Assembly: GCA_037954235.1 (NCBI GenBank)
Contig: JBBMOA010000017.1
Location: 23,324,027-23,388,026, forward strand
Source of the DNA: Aulostomus chinensis
Lineage: Eukaryota; Chordata; Actinopteri; Syngnathiformes; Aulostomidae
Length of the DNA stretch: 64,000 nt
Direction: 5' to 3'
Shown: piece by piece, positions 14,201 to 27,100 of the stretch
Layout: the number at the start of each line of letters is the position of its first letter
Position numbering within the stretch: the first letter of the stretch is position 1
Notes under the pieces: generated by a model
The model's input: the letters and a program-made list of their open reading frames with translations, nothing else
The model's database searches: none
What the model was told of the DNA's origin: nothing
Translations under genes and position numbers: made by a program

Positions 14201-15124
14201 AAAGAAGAGCCTATTAAAAAAAGCTAACACATGTTTGAACTCAGTCCAGCCGGATCAAGGTAGACGAATCAATCACTGAGGGGCAATGAAGAACACTGTG
14301 ATGAACCCTGATCAGTGCGGTTCTACTTACAGTGTACTTGCCTTTAACATGGGACAAGCATCTCGGTCATGTCACCAGTGTTTGTTTTCACCTGGGCCCA
14401 CAAATCTTCAGTGTTTTTGTTTTGTTTGTTTGTTTGTTTTTAATAATGTCCTCCATGTTACCACTTCCATGCAGTGACCTTCTCTCTAACAACATGCCCT
14501 AAAGCTATGAAGTGGTAATGACTATGTGACTGTTTCTGAGGGTCAACAAGTTTAGTTTGAGTTTACTCACGTCCGATTTTTCAAAAACTAATCTGATGTT
14601 TCGTCCTCAAAGTAAGTCAAAGTCTTTTAGTGTCTGAAATGAAATCATCCCGTCTTTACGTACATTTTTTTGTCTCCTGTGGTCAGAGTGAACAAACACT
14701 AAGTGGTCCAAATACACGTTCAACTGGACGGCTGGTACAGTACAGTGACCTTGCTGTGGGTAGAAAGGAATGCTCTTAGTTTTGTCTTAGTTATTGATGG
14801 TAACAATTGAAATCTGATGTTCAAGGCCTTCTGGTGTTCAGTCCTGCTTGAAAAATGACTTGACTTTTGAGGAGAGTGAGTGCTCAGAGTATTGTATATT
14901 TCACAGGAGTCCAAGAGGGTCAAACGCCTGTCCCCCACTGTGTTTGCAGGATCCATCCACCTCCTCAACTTACCCCCCCCCCCCCCCCCCCATGAAAACG
15001 TCCTTGTTTCAACAGTAACCGCCAGCTGTTACGTGACATCGTTGAACCGCCGTTACAACTGAACGCAGAAAAAGATAAAACAAAACGGCCTTTGGATTGA
15101 AACTCATGCACCTAAAAATCACAC

Positions 15125-15165
<41 letters not shown>

Positions 15166-18100
15166 CCCCAACAACACAAAGTTTGTGTCCATCTCCACAA
15201 ACCAATACACAGCTTTTGTGACAGTTACACTAACTGCAGTGTGGCTGGGCTGATTACTCCAGCGATCATCTCATGGTCTTCATCACCAGAAACATAAAGA
15301 CCGACGTCTTGCTTCGGATTCCCTGAATGTACTCCACGTAGATTACTCACGCTAAATCCAAACATTTCAATATTACATGTAAACCATCCAGCTGTTTCAT
15401 ACTCAGATGAGAAGACACGGGTCATCTCTGTCAGACTCACGAACTCGAGTCACTGTGAAGAGTCCTTGGGGCTCCAAACATAATAATTGAGTCTGTGAAC
15501 AAATCTTGCTCAAAGTTAGTTTTGGCAAATGCACTCAGAAAGTCAGCAGCGCCGGCTTTAAACAAGATGTTCATGGCTGTTCCTTTTCATGTTTAGTGAT
15601 AGGTTATTACATCTAGTAATCCATACAATTAAAAAACAAAAACAACAACTAACAGTTGGAAAATGGCCCCTCGGTTGGCCTTGACATTGGGGCGATGTCT
15701 GCCAAGTCCACCATTTATTACTCCACATTCACGGGTCACAGCAGTGTGGCTTGAGGGTCCCACAGAGCTCCAGTACATGCAAGTCCAGGCCATGCAGTCA
15801 GTCTTAAGACCGTTTGTCTCATCTCTGAGCAGAGGTACAAACTCCTACTGCTTTGTTTGTGATATTAGAAAGTATCTAAAATGTTGTGTACCACAAGAAT
15901 TTGTATCATTCGAGAGCATGTGGTAATGATTACCGGGAATATTTGAGACTGGAGTCTAGTGGTGGTGTATCTTCAGATGCCTAAATACATACTTTGTCTT
16001 TGCCTCCGTCCAAAGCGGGTTGGATCATCTTCACATTTAGTCTAGAGACAACTCCAGGCCCGGAGAGGTTTTACAAAATTTGAAGAAAAAAAAAAGAAAG
16101 AAAGAAAAGAAAAGAGAAAGTTTCAGACATATGAAGGAAATTTGTTTCACAAATTAGGTCATTTGAGAAAAGTTAATGCTTTAATCACTATATGAAATGT
16201 TATTCACTGTCCAAATCAAGCATTCTGGAATCAGTTTTGACGTGGGTTCTTGATGTGTTCCAGAGAATGTAGGGTCATGAAGAATTGCGCCATTGAACGG
16301 TTAAAATGCGCATCCTCCCTGATGGACGGATCGGAGAATATGAATTGTGAGATTCTTCCCTGGCCATCGTGTGAGAGACTGAATCACGCGAGGAACCTGG
16401 GTTCTGTTTGGAAAACAGCTCATAATTTGATGACAACACAGGAGTAATAGTAGTAGTGGCATGTGAGGAAAGTTGAACTACATAGAAATTAGGTTTAGTT
16501 GAAACAGGTTTTTGTCTGTGTATCTTTACCTCCATCAAGCGAATGCGATCACTGGCATCTGTTGGTTGGTTGGTTGGTTGGTTAGCAGGATATTTGAAAA
16601 ATGCGTGGAATCTGATTAAATTCCCTATGATATGACATTAAAAACAATGGAGTTTAAGTTTGGAAGGCGATCTGGTTCGAACTGTAGATGCTGGATCCTG
16701 GAGACTCTTCTGTGCCCTTGGCAGGATTTAATTGTCACCAGTATTTTTCTGGTCAAGTCATGGACAGGGTTTTTGATCAGATTCCTCAAGTCCACTTGAA
16801 ATGGTTAAAAGGAAAATGTTTCAGCTTCTGGAATTCTTCTATGATCCAGAAGACCTTTTGTTTTTCGATATCTTCAAGCACTTAGAGCATTTTCATCATA
16901 GTTGTTGAGGTCATCTGATTATAGAGACGGGTATGAAGCCCCCAGAGATGGTATGGATTGTGGTGCGGGAGAGCTATTTTGGGAGGTTGGGAAGACGTAT
17001 TTGGATGACACCACTGTGATTGAACGGCCTCTGACAAGACTTGTAAATCTCTGAGTGCTTTCAGCTTTACTGGTGGTTTAGGATGGAGAGTCCCCAAGCT
17101 GATGCCCAAGCTCTTACGTTATCCCTAAAGTACAAGTTATCACACTGACATTTTGAAAATTTTAAACATGCAAAGTTTGACCACCATTAAAAAAAAAAGA
17201 AGAAAGTACTAAGTGGTACTCGCGTTCTATCTCATTTTATTTTGCCAAACACAAAATCATAAGAATGCTGTTTGTGTTGCCTCCTCGTAACGAGTGCTAC
17301 ATGGGAAAATTCCGAAAGTTTGACATTGACAGCTGGACTGGATTTCGTTGCCGGGTCATACAGTAGGTTCTAGAAAAAGAAAAAAAGAAGAAGGGGAAAA
17401 AAAAGCAAGATAATCAGCTTAATTAACTCTGACAATACACTCGAGTCATGAACTGAGATGACATCACTCTTAATCACAGACTATACAACGACTCGATTCT
17501 GGTACTTCAGTTACACTTCTGTATGTTATTGTCTATTTTATAATGTGTAAGTTGGTACCTTCTCAAAAATTCCCAGATCCTGCAGCGCCTTGCTCGCAGT
17601 TACATGTCCACTCTGGAATGTTCATCCACTTTTCTCACACTTCATGAGACATTTCTGTTTCTCTATGCTGTGTTTGCAACCAGAACGCACATCCAACTAC
17701 ATCAGCTGTTAACCAGCAGGGAAAGCTTGATGTTGTCCAGAGAGACTCCACATTTTGGGAAGCTTTTAAGAACACATTGAGCAGTTCCAGGAGAATCAGA
17801 GAAGACACTCCTGCTTTAATGTTCCTGATGTGGAATCCTGGAGGACACCATTTAATACAGTGTCAAATGTTTTTGCAAGAGGTCATTACGTTCTGTTGGA
17901 TATTGAATTTCTCTTAAATGCTCTCAATGTCCAAACTATTGGGAATACATGATTGGCACTGTTTTATACAATGGGCTCTATGATATAGCACATATTCCAC
18001 ATCTGGAGGGCCTATTTTCTGTGACCCACTTGGAGACTCATAACCAAACTATATGTGTATTAGATCATTGTCCTAATTCTACACAAATGCTTTACATGTG

Positions 18101-21100
18101 TCTTTTCCTCAAGCTTGGTGGGTCACTGGATGTTTATGCTTGTTTTAATACATGTTTGATCTGCTGCTGCCGCCTGAAGATGAACTGCAAATGTCATGAT
18201 GATGAGCTTTCCATGGAAACCATCATGTTAGCTGCACGGCCTTCAGTTGACTCCTCTCCTTTGTTAATACATCCTTCTGAATCAGAGCTTCTGACTTTGC
18301 CAACACAGACTAAAACTTGGCCATTAGTGAGCTTCTTTTTCTGTCTGATGACCGCTCTGCGGTTGTCGTCTTGCACATATTACAAGACGTTGATGTCCTC
18401 TCGCTAGATGTCTTGTGTCCATTGCAATGTGTAATCTGGATGACTCCACATGTGGGATGTTTTCTGAAGGTTAATTCATCATCATCAGTGTCTTCTCTTT
18501 GTAGGATTCACGTTGTTTTTGTTGCGTGAATAGAAAGCTAATGGATGGACGAGGCGGTCCCACCCAGGCTGGTGATGAGGCGCGTTAGGTTTATGTGGAA
18601 TCAAGCACAGTGAATCCTGCTAAATATACTTTGATGAGATGTAGACGATACCACCGGGCCCTCAGCACTTCTTTGGCTGAAATTGTAGACACAGACGAGG
18701 ACTCAAGTCACTGTAAGTGATACTTCACCCAAAAAGTTTATTTTGCCGTTCAAGTACTCACAAACAGGTATCTGGAGCTTGCAAACATTTTTTTTCCTCT
18801 TTTTTTTTATCACTGCCTCACTTCTTTTTGACTCCTGAATGCAGAATGCATGGGCCACGTATATTTAGCGCGAAGCTAATGGCTTAATTTATTTTGGAAA
18901 TTAGTATAATCACGATATCATGAGAAAGACTGAAAAAAGAGAGAGAGAGAGAGAGAGAGACTTGATTCTTTCAAGAAAAGACACTTTCTGCTGTAAGGCT
19001 GCTGTCGCTCGGAGGGAAACCAAGAAGCCACAGAATGTTCAATGTGTGAAATAATGTTATTTTTCTATCACGTAAATACATTTTGGTCGGTGTCAATGAA
19101 TTGATGCAGGAGGGCCCTCATACTTCACTCTACTGGTATTTCTTTCTTTTCAAAAATGTGTTGAAACAGCAACAGTAGTCACGACAAATTCCTCCCCCGT
19201 AAAACGACTGTGGTTTTTCAGCACTTGTGGCACGGAAAAGAAGAATTAGGAAAGTTGGCCTAAGGGCCATGTGATCTCATTACCCCACAAATTATGTTAG
19301 TACAACATAATATGATGTCATATCGCTCCGAGATATTCATGGAATGTTGCTTTTTAAGAGGAGAATGAAGTGCATTTCCCTCAAGAAACCCTCAAAGTGA
19401 TTTGTTGGGGTTGGCTCTTGCAACACATGCCTGCGAGATGCCTGCTGGTTTCAATCAGGACTTTCCAAAAATAAAGAAACTGAATTCCTCACTATCCTAC
19501 AATTAATCTCTATCCTGTGTATGTGTTTGGTTAGAGACGCTTTGTCACAAAAGGTGGAATTTATTGGAAATTATTTGTGAGGCTTTGTTTTTTCCACATA
19601 AATCTTGCTGAATGCGGTTTTGTATAAGATTAGTTGATAAAGGGTTTTGCAAACAGGGAAAATGTTTCTGTAGCGTCAATTAACTCAAGCATGTGTTTAT
19701 TTATCTGAAAAATAAGACGCAGCAAGCAACGCATAGCAGTCCTGAACAATGACTCCATATTCTGTTTATTCATTCCAAAGTAGGAAAAGCTCAATATCAA
19801 CTGCCTTCCATTCTTGTGTGCTACCTCAGTCTAAATCAGGTCCAGCCATTGTGACCTCCACCAAAGGAGGTCATGTGCTCCAGTTAGCAGGATAACTTAA
19901 AATGTTGTGGACGGATTTTGATTGAATTTGGTTTGATGATAGACCTTCCTGTTGGTTCAAGGAATGACTGATTCCATTGTGAAATCGATCTGATGGTGTC
20001 ACATTGCCTTGGGTGGAGTTATCTGCTCTCTGAGTGCCCCCAAGTTAGTATTTAAGAGGACAGTCTCTTAGAAAACAGGCGACATGGTTTCATCCCCGCA
20101 TCCTCCAGACGTAAATTACACGTCAGCAACACAAATTAGGGTTCTTTAACAGGGTGGGCACACAAATCCCCTGGTTCAGCAAAGTCACACAACAGACTGT
20201 GTGGATGGAATGGAACTGCGATTAAAAGATGGAAAAATGCACATCAAGTGGTGTTTGGGACCAACAATCCTGGACTTAACAATGGGAGATGGGCGTTTGA
20301 GTACCATTCAAGACCAGTTTATTACACAGAATTCATGAAATGAATCGACGGTTTTCCAAAACTTTAACCTTTTTGTTCCTAAAACTTTGCAGCAGGAGAC
20401 GAGCGCTCCAGTCCCGTTGCGGCGCCCTTTATGGCAGTGTGGTTAGCGACTTTAACCTAACCGAAGTTTCTATTGTCATTATTTCTGTAATTTTAAAAGA
20501 CATCGTGCCACCACATAATGCCATGTTGAAAGGTCGTGGTCTTTTTCATGGTCATTCCTCGTGTTTCTATGATTGGGTTGGTGCTCAAAGTACGAATTTA
20601 TAGGTTGGTGTAAGTGGTTTAATGTTTACACAATTTAAACAGGTTTCAGGGTTTATTACTTGTGAGATTTAATTCGGCGCCATGGAAAGTCTTTGCCACG
20701 TTACCGGCGCCAGATAACCGATTCCCTTTCAGTCGTTAACAAGTGTCGTAGTTAATCAAATCAGATGTTCGCAGGTAGCAAAACAAAGACTTTCTTTTTA
20801 ATTCTGTATCAACATTCGCCTGTATTTGTTGGGAGGGTATTTGAAGCAGATGTATGAAGCTATAATAAAAAATGATCATTAAAATATGTTACGAGCCCAT
20901 TAAAAAGCAGCAGTCAGCAGGATGTTATGTCCAAAATTATGTACTTTCCTTACATGTGGTAAGTTGCCAGCGCTGGGGAGATGGGAGGATCCTCCGTGTA
21001 ATGCTGACATGCTCAGAACTGCTGTTTATATCTGGGCTTGTGTTCTCTCTGATCCATGAATGGCAGCCTAATGGTCCTCCAGAATTGTTATTAGTGATAG

Positions 21101-24100
21101 GTGGGAGGTCACATTATCAGTGGGGCGCTGGCTCACATCTGGCTGCCAGACTGGAGTGGAGTACCTGTGGATGTGAGATCGCGGCGCAGCTCAGGTCTCA
21201 CCGGGACTGTTCAAACATGCGCAGCAGGATTTGACTCCTATTTCCTGAGTTTACTGATTTATGTTTGTCTCTGCTTGTCAGGACGATCGTCTGTGCTGTG
21301 GATTCAATTCAGCAAGTTTTAGCATCATGGGCGTGGTGATGTATGTGGGTGTTTTATTTTCCTCTCAGGTCCTCAGCTGTCCATGGGAAAGCAAGAAGCG
21401 TTTGAGAGCTTCGTCAGGGACCATGAGGACAATCTGACCGTTGAAGACAACAGAAGCCTCCTCAAACAGAGGTAGTGACAAGAGGGCTATCTAGTAGTTC
21501 ATCCAGAAGAAAAGCACTGTTCATAATTCCACGGTTTTATGCCTTTGTGCCCACAAAAGCTGGGGGCTGCAGATATTCTGTGTATTTGCCTCTCAGTCCA
21601 TGCAACCCATTTGCTGTTCATGGAATATCTCAGGAGAGTCTGGAGGGAATTCCTTCAAATTTGGCTCAAATGTCCACTGGGGCCCAGAGATGACAGTAAG
21701 ATGTCAAGGTCACTGCAGCAGGCAAATATGGAGGAGGTGTACAACTGCACTGCTGTTTTCTTGTTCGATACGCATGACATATTTGTTTGTACTGATTGTA
21801 TACAGCAGTGCAAAGCCCGTTGAATCGTGAAATCTTGTTTTTCTTCCGTTCTGTATCAGAATTGCTTGTAAAAATCCTTTGGCAAGTGCAATTCTAAGTT
21901 AATCCCGAGAGAGGCGTGGAATGCAATACATTGTTTTATACTGTGATACATTTAAAATCCTTTTTAAAAAATCGTTTTCTCATTCCACCATCGGTGTGTT
22001 TTTGCTGGTAACACATTCATTCTTTTGCGCAGGTCGACTGAGGCCAGAAAACTTGGGGAACAACTGCATGAGGCCAAAAACAAAATCAGTAAGTTTTCTC
22101 AACAGATGGAGATATGACGTGACAAAAGATCTGTGAAAATGTCACTTTTTCTTTTGTCTTTACAGTACTTTTATCTGTGCACAAATGTCTGCATATCAGT
22201 GAGGATATGTTTTGGCAAAGAACCTGAATTCGGGAGTGGAAAAATTCTGGTTCCCATTTGTAGCCCGACTGCTATTGACCAGTGATGCTCGAGCGAGCGT
22301 CGGTTCAGGGCTTGTCAACAGCACAAAAGAGGCAAAATGCATTTTTGTGGGACTCTGGGTAAAACAAAGATGCTGTCTGTCTGTAGAAATATGGAGGAAA
22401 CGATGAGTTGCACGACATCTCTGCGGTAACACAACGTTTAAGTATTTTGACACACAATTGGCCTTGAACAAGGACTGCGCTTTCCTGTCATTTTTTAAAG
22501 TGCAATAGGCCAGATTATGAATTCGAAAATTAAAATTAATTGCACAGCCCTTCTGTAAACTATTACGGAGGAGGGAGTCTTGATATCTGTAACCCTGGAA
22601 GTCCTCACTCCGTCCCCAGAGGCTGTTCATAGAGGATGGTTTCCAAGGTTTCTACTCTTGCGTCAAACAGAGACTGTTCCACGGGAAGTTTGAGATTTCA
22701 CCCCCCTGTTACGTTCCCAGGCTTACCTGCCTGGACGTTGTTAATGAACTGTCGGGGTTCCATTTCTGTGGAGAGTAGCGATGTCTCTCAACACATTCCT
22801 CAACTTTTAATGGACCGAGTGATGCTCTGATTTCCCCATCAAGTCTTCCTACGTGTGCTTTACTAGCCGGTCTCAGGCTGTTTTATGATAGCGCTGTAAG
22901 GTTCTCCTGTGTGATCCTGGGCAATGTCCCCTGACAGGTAACATCACGGTGCCAGAATGAGGCTTGGCATGGACCCGAGCCATTAACCTCCAAGACATCC
23001 TCTGGCATGTGCCTGGTCTTTCTCTGGTGTCTCAGTGCTTTCACTCAATATTTCGACTTGCTTATTGCTTTGTTGATAGCTCAGTAAGTAGAAAAGCATC
23101 ATAGAAAAATCTTCATCTGGGCGTCAATGTCTGAGACATTACTTGGAAATGACTGAACTGGTGCTTTTTCCAGCAAATGTGAAGCGGTTAAAATGTGTTA
23201 TTAGGGCTTTACCTGGCTTGCATTTACTATTGCAAGCTGCAATTATGAATTTTTCTGGTCTGTGTGTGTTTGTGGCTCATTTGACATGCCGCTGAAATGG
23301 ATAAGTTTGCCTCATACCAGTGCCTGGCATCAGTTCAGTCTCAGATCACGCCTGGCGGTTTGGTAGCGTTGGCTTGTTACCCTCATCCGTGCCAGGATAC
23401 ACTCAGCACCCGTGGAATTTAGTCGTTGAGGTGGTAACACAGCTGTATGTCAGACGGCTCTTACATCACACCGACGTCAACCGTGAGGTACATGTATAAC
23501 ACCAACTCTTCAGATGTGTTCTTGCCGACATGGGAGGAAAGGTGACTGAATTAACATTGTTTATTAATGCACGGTAAAGATGTCAAGTGATTTAGCGTCC
23601 AAATTCTTTAGCTTATTGCATTTTTGAAAAATACCCACAAACCACTTTGATGCTGTCAAATATTATTGCATTGTTAGATACATGGCGCTGCATTCTTCCC
23701 AGATGAGAGATGGTGTTTTTAGTGGAAGGTGGTTGCCTCTTCTGGCTGGAAAGTGATGCCATAATATTTAGCTCCATGTGTTTCTTCGCCAACTTGCTTG
23801 GAAACTTTTAACTACATGTGTCTCATGGTTAATGTAGAACATAGAACTAGTTTGTACAATATAGACGTTAGCTATGTGCTGCCTTGTCTGATGGATGTAC
23901 CCAGCGTGAGGGTCTGAGGCAGGGAGAGCCCGTGGAGACCTTGGTGTCTAAACATTTCCCTGGTTTGCAGTATTGCTCTTGGCCTCAGCACATGGCTGTG
24001 GAATCCAATCCCGCAGGAGGAGCACACGTTCCGAACTCTTAGGTCCAGAAAGTGCAAGGATATATATTTATTCAGAGGGATCAGTGATGCACATCTTCAA

Positions 24101-27100
24101 TAGCATGAAAGGTGTATGGCAGCTGGAAATGAGCGGGGTCTCTTGATTTCTGTGCCAGATGCAGGAGGATTTATGCAGTACAATCCTATATAGAGCATCT
24201 GCTTTAGTATTTCATTTTGTGCCTCCTTTGCTATGGTGCCCCACAGATTTAAGGACTTTGGCAGGAATTATGTACCTTTCTACACTGCATGCGTTCTTTG
24301 TAGCTGTTGCCCGTTAGATTTCACCTGACTGTTGCTACTTTTTACTGTGAGGGCTAAAATGATCAGTTGTCATATGAAAATATAATGTCTTAAAGCGAGA
24401 TTTTACCTTTCAAGTTCTCGCTAATAGGTGTCTTGAGCCCCCAAAGATGCTGTTTGCCTGCTGCATTACTTCTCTGTGACTCCAGAATGCAGAAAGATCC
24501 TTGATCACCTTGTCCGATGACTTAACAATGCATTCATTTTCATACACACTTGAATCAACAACCTCAGGAATTGAGAAGCTGGATGACATTTATGGCCCCT
24601 GGATCTCCATCTCACGGTGGTATTTATGCGGCATATCACATTTAACCTCCAGGCCACAAAAACCACCAAATGTTTATTGAGGCTTTTAGCTTGAAACTGG
24701 TCCGTTACAACAACGGCACGTCTCCTGACAAAGTGGGGGGAAACCCTGCATGTTTGTGAAGAGGCTGCGGTGTCAAGCCCACAGTCGTGTCCCTGGTGGG
24801 AGGCTCCAGGGACTCGGGCGTAGTGATTCATCACACACCACCAGTACTTGACACGTATGCAAATTGATTCTTTGTTGGAATTTGTCTTGTCGGTGAAGGC
24901 CAGAAATACTAACCAAACCATTTACACTGGTGTCCAGGAATTAAGCGGCTAAAGTACAAACATTCACTACTCAAGTAGAAATAGAGATACTCATGTAAAA
25001 AAAGAAGCAGAAGTAGAAGAAGAGGTAAAAGTAGAAGTACAGATTCAATCTATTCACCCAAGTAGAAGTAAAGTACAGGTTTTAAATGTACTGAAAAATA
25101 TGAAGTAAAAAGTAATGATTCTTTTTCACTCTTGAGTGCGTTGCGCATCTAAAGTTAGTTTTTAAAATGAGTTGGAAGTAAATATATTTGTGTTGAGATA
25201 CAGGGAGTAAAAGGAAAAGTCTAAAATCTAGTATAGTGGTGAAGTATTCCGACTTGTAACCACTCAAGGTAAATACATAGAATTGTCTTGTGTATCTTCT
25301 TGACCTGCCAAAAGGTCTCAGTAGACCACACAGGTAAATCTTCATGCTACTGTTTTCCCACTGTCACTCTGTAGTATAAATATTTCTCATTCCTTCCAGT
25401 TACTGGTAAAGAAGGTGACTCCTTATCAGGAAGTTGTGCGTCACGTTCAAGTGTTGTGTCTACGGGAGAGGACTTGCCGGCCCACCTGACCACAGGGGCG
25501 CTGACCCATGAGCTGCTCCGTGTGGGCAGGCTGCTGTTGTGAAGCGTGGGACGCTGACGGCTGCTGCAGAACTCCACCTGAAGTCTGCAATAATAATGTC
25601 CTTGTTTTTTTATTCATCCCCGGATCTCTTTAAGGGGAATCCAGGACAGATGTTTGCTTGATGTATTTTCACTGACTTTATCTTTTCTTTAAAGAAGCGC
25701 TCCAACTTATACGGTTGTTGTCCATCATTTTGAGACCCTCTCCCCTTTCTCGCATGACGGAGCTCCAGACTCCCTCTCTGTGAAAAAAAACTGAAAATTA
25801 AGATCCTACCTTTTCATGCAACAGTTATGGCACCTGTTGCATGAAACGTTAGCACCAACCCATGCATGCAAACATGCGTGCGCCATTTTAAAAAGATGTG
25901 TCAGCTGGTTTTCTCATTTTTGTTTTTCTGAGCTGGCTGCTGGCAGGGTCAGAGACCGGAGGGACTGCTGCAGATTCAGAATCTCTCATCTTTCACTCCT
26001 CCTCATTATTACCCCGCTAATTTACTTGGCCATCTGACACAGCCGGTTCCTTTGATCTGAACCTGAAATTACAGCCCTTTGCTGTCTTCACTGTACATGT
26101 ATGAACATTCCCCCCAAACTACACCAAATCATTCACTGTGGAACAACGTGGCCTTAAAATGTAACTTGTACTCTGTGTTTTCGTCCATTAACTTTACAGT
26201 CACCTTGTGCCAAGGAGAAACTGCATCACACATTCAATATCTTCAACAGGGCAATTAATTTTTTCAATTAGGGGATGAGAGACAGTGAAAACAGATGAGC
26301 GGACAGATTATTTACCCATATGGTCCTCCCACCGGAGAGGCAGTGACCCAAAATGCCTCCCTCTTGGTGTTTCCTGGCTCGCTGGAGTCAGTTCCATTCA
26401 AAGTTATCTCAGTTTTATACAAGTCACAAGAGTTCACTCTGAGGACAGTGAAAGTAGCCTGAGTCAAGCAACATTCAGAGGAAAAAAAAAAAAAAAGTTT
26501 ATTGAAATTGCAAAAAAACTTTGACGTATTTAAAGCAACACTTGACCCAAGTGTATTTTGCATTTAAAGTACTGACTAATAGAGGCCAGTTTAAGAGTTT
26601 GTAAACTGATGATTTGGGTCAGTTTTGCTGTAGCTGTTGTTAGCCGTCATTCACCTTTAGCCTCAAGCTAAATATACAGGACTGGCTCTCTCTGTCTTCT
26701 GGAGGACCAAAGAAGTGGTGCAGAAGTGGAAAAAAACAAACATCTGTGAGCTCAAAACACATAATTGTGAGAAGTTGAAAAGCAAAATACACTTTTGGCT
26801 TTAAATTAGGATCGTATTAGAAGGCTTTTTCACAGGGGCTGAATTTCAGATTAACGATTACTTATCAAAATCGATCTTTTCGTCCATCCATTTTCTATTC
26901 CCTTTTTATCCGTTAAGGGTCATGGGGGGGTGGAGCCTATCCCAGGTGACATCGGGTGAGAGGCAAGGTTCCCTCTGGACGGGTCGCCAGTCCATCTCAG
27001 GGCCATCAGGAGCAATCAGGGACTCAGTACCTTGCTCAAAGACACCTGGACATGGTCACCCGGGGAAGTGAGGATCGAACCAGCGACCCTTTGGTTGCTT

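Larger units (their letters stand above)
12190..21368 (+). other. kif6: kif6 intron d-e (9 kb)
   Basis: Largest intron. It contains a 19-nt poly-C run (14973-14991), a (CA)n tract (15121-15161), a purine run (16086-16118), two pieces of a teleost interspersed repeat (about 16535-16660 and 19843-20040), a foldback-element copy (18721-18890) and a (GA)n tract (18939-18960). No additional exon fits the frame. Confidence 0.78.
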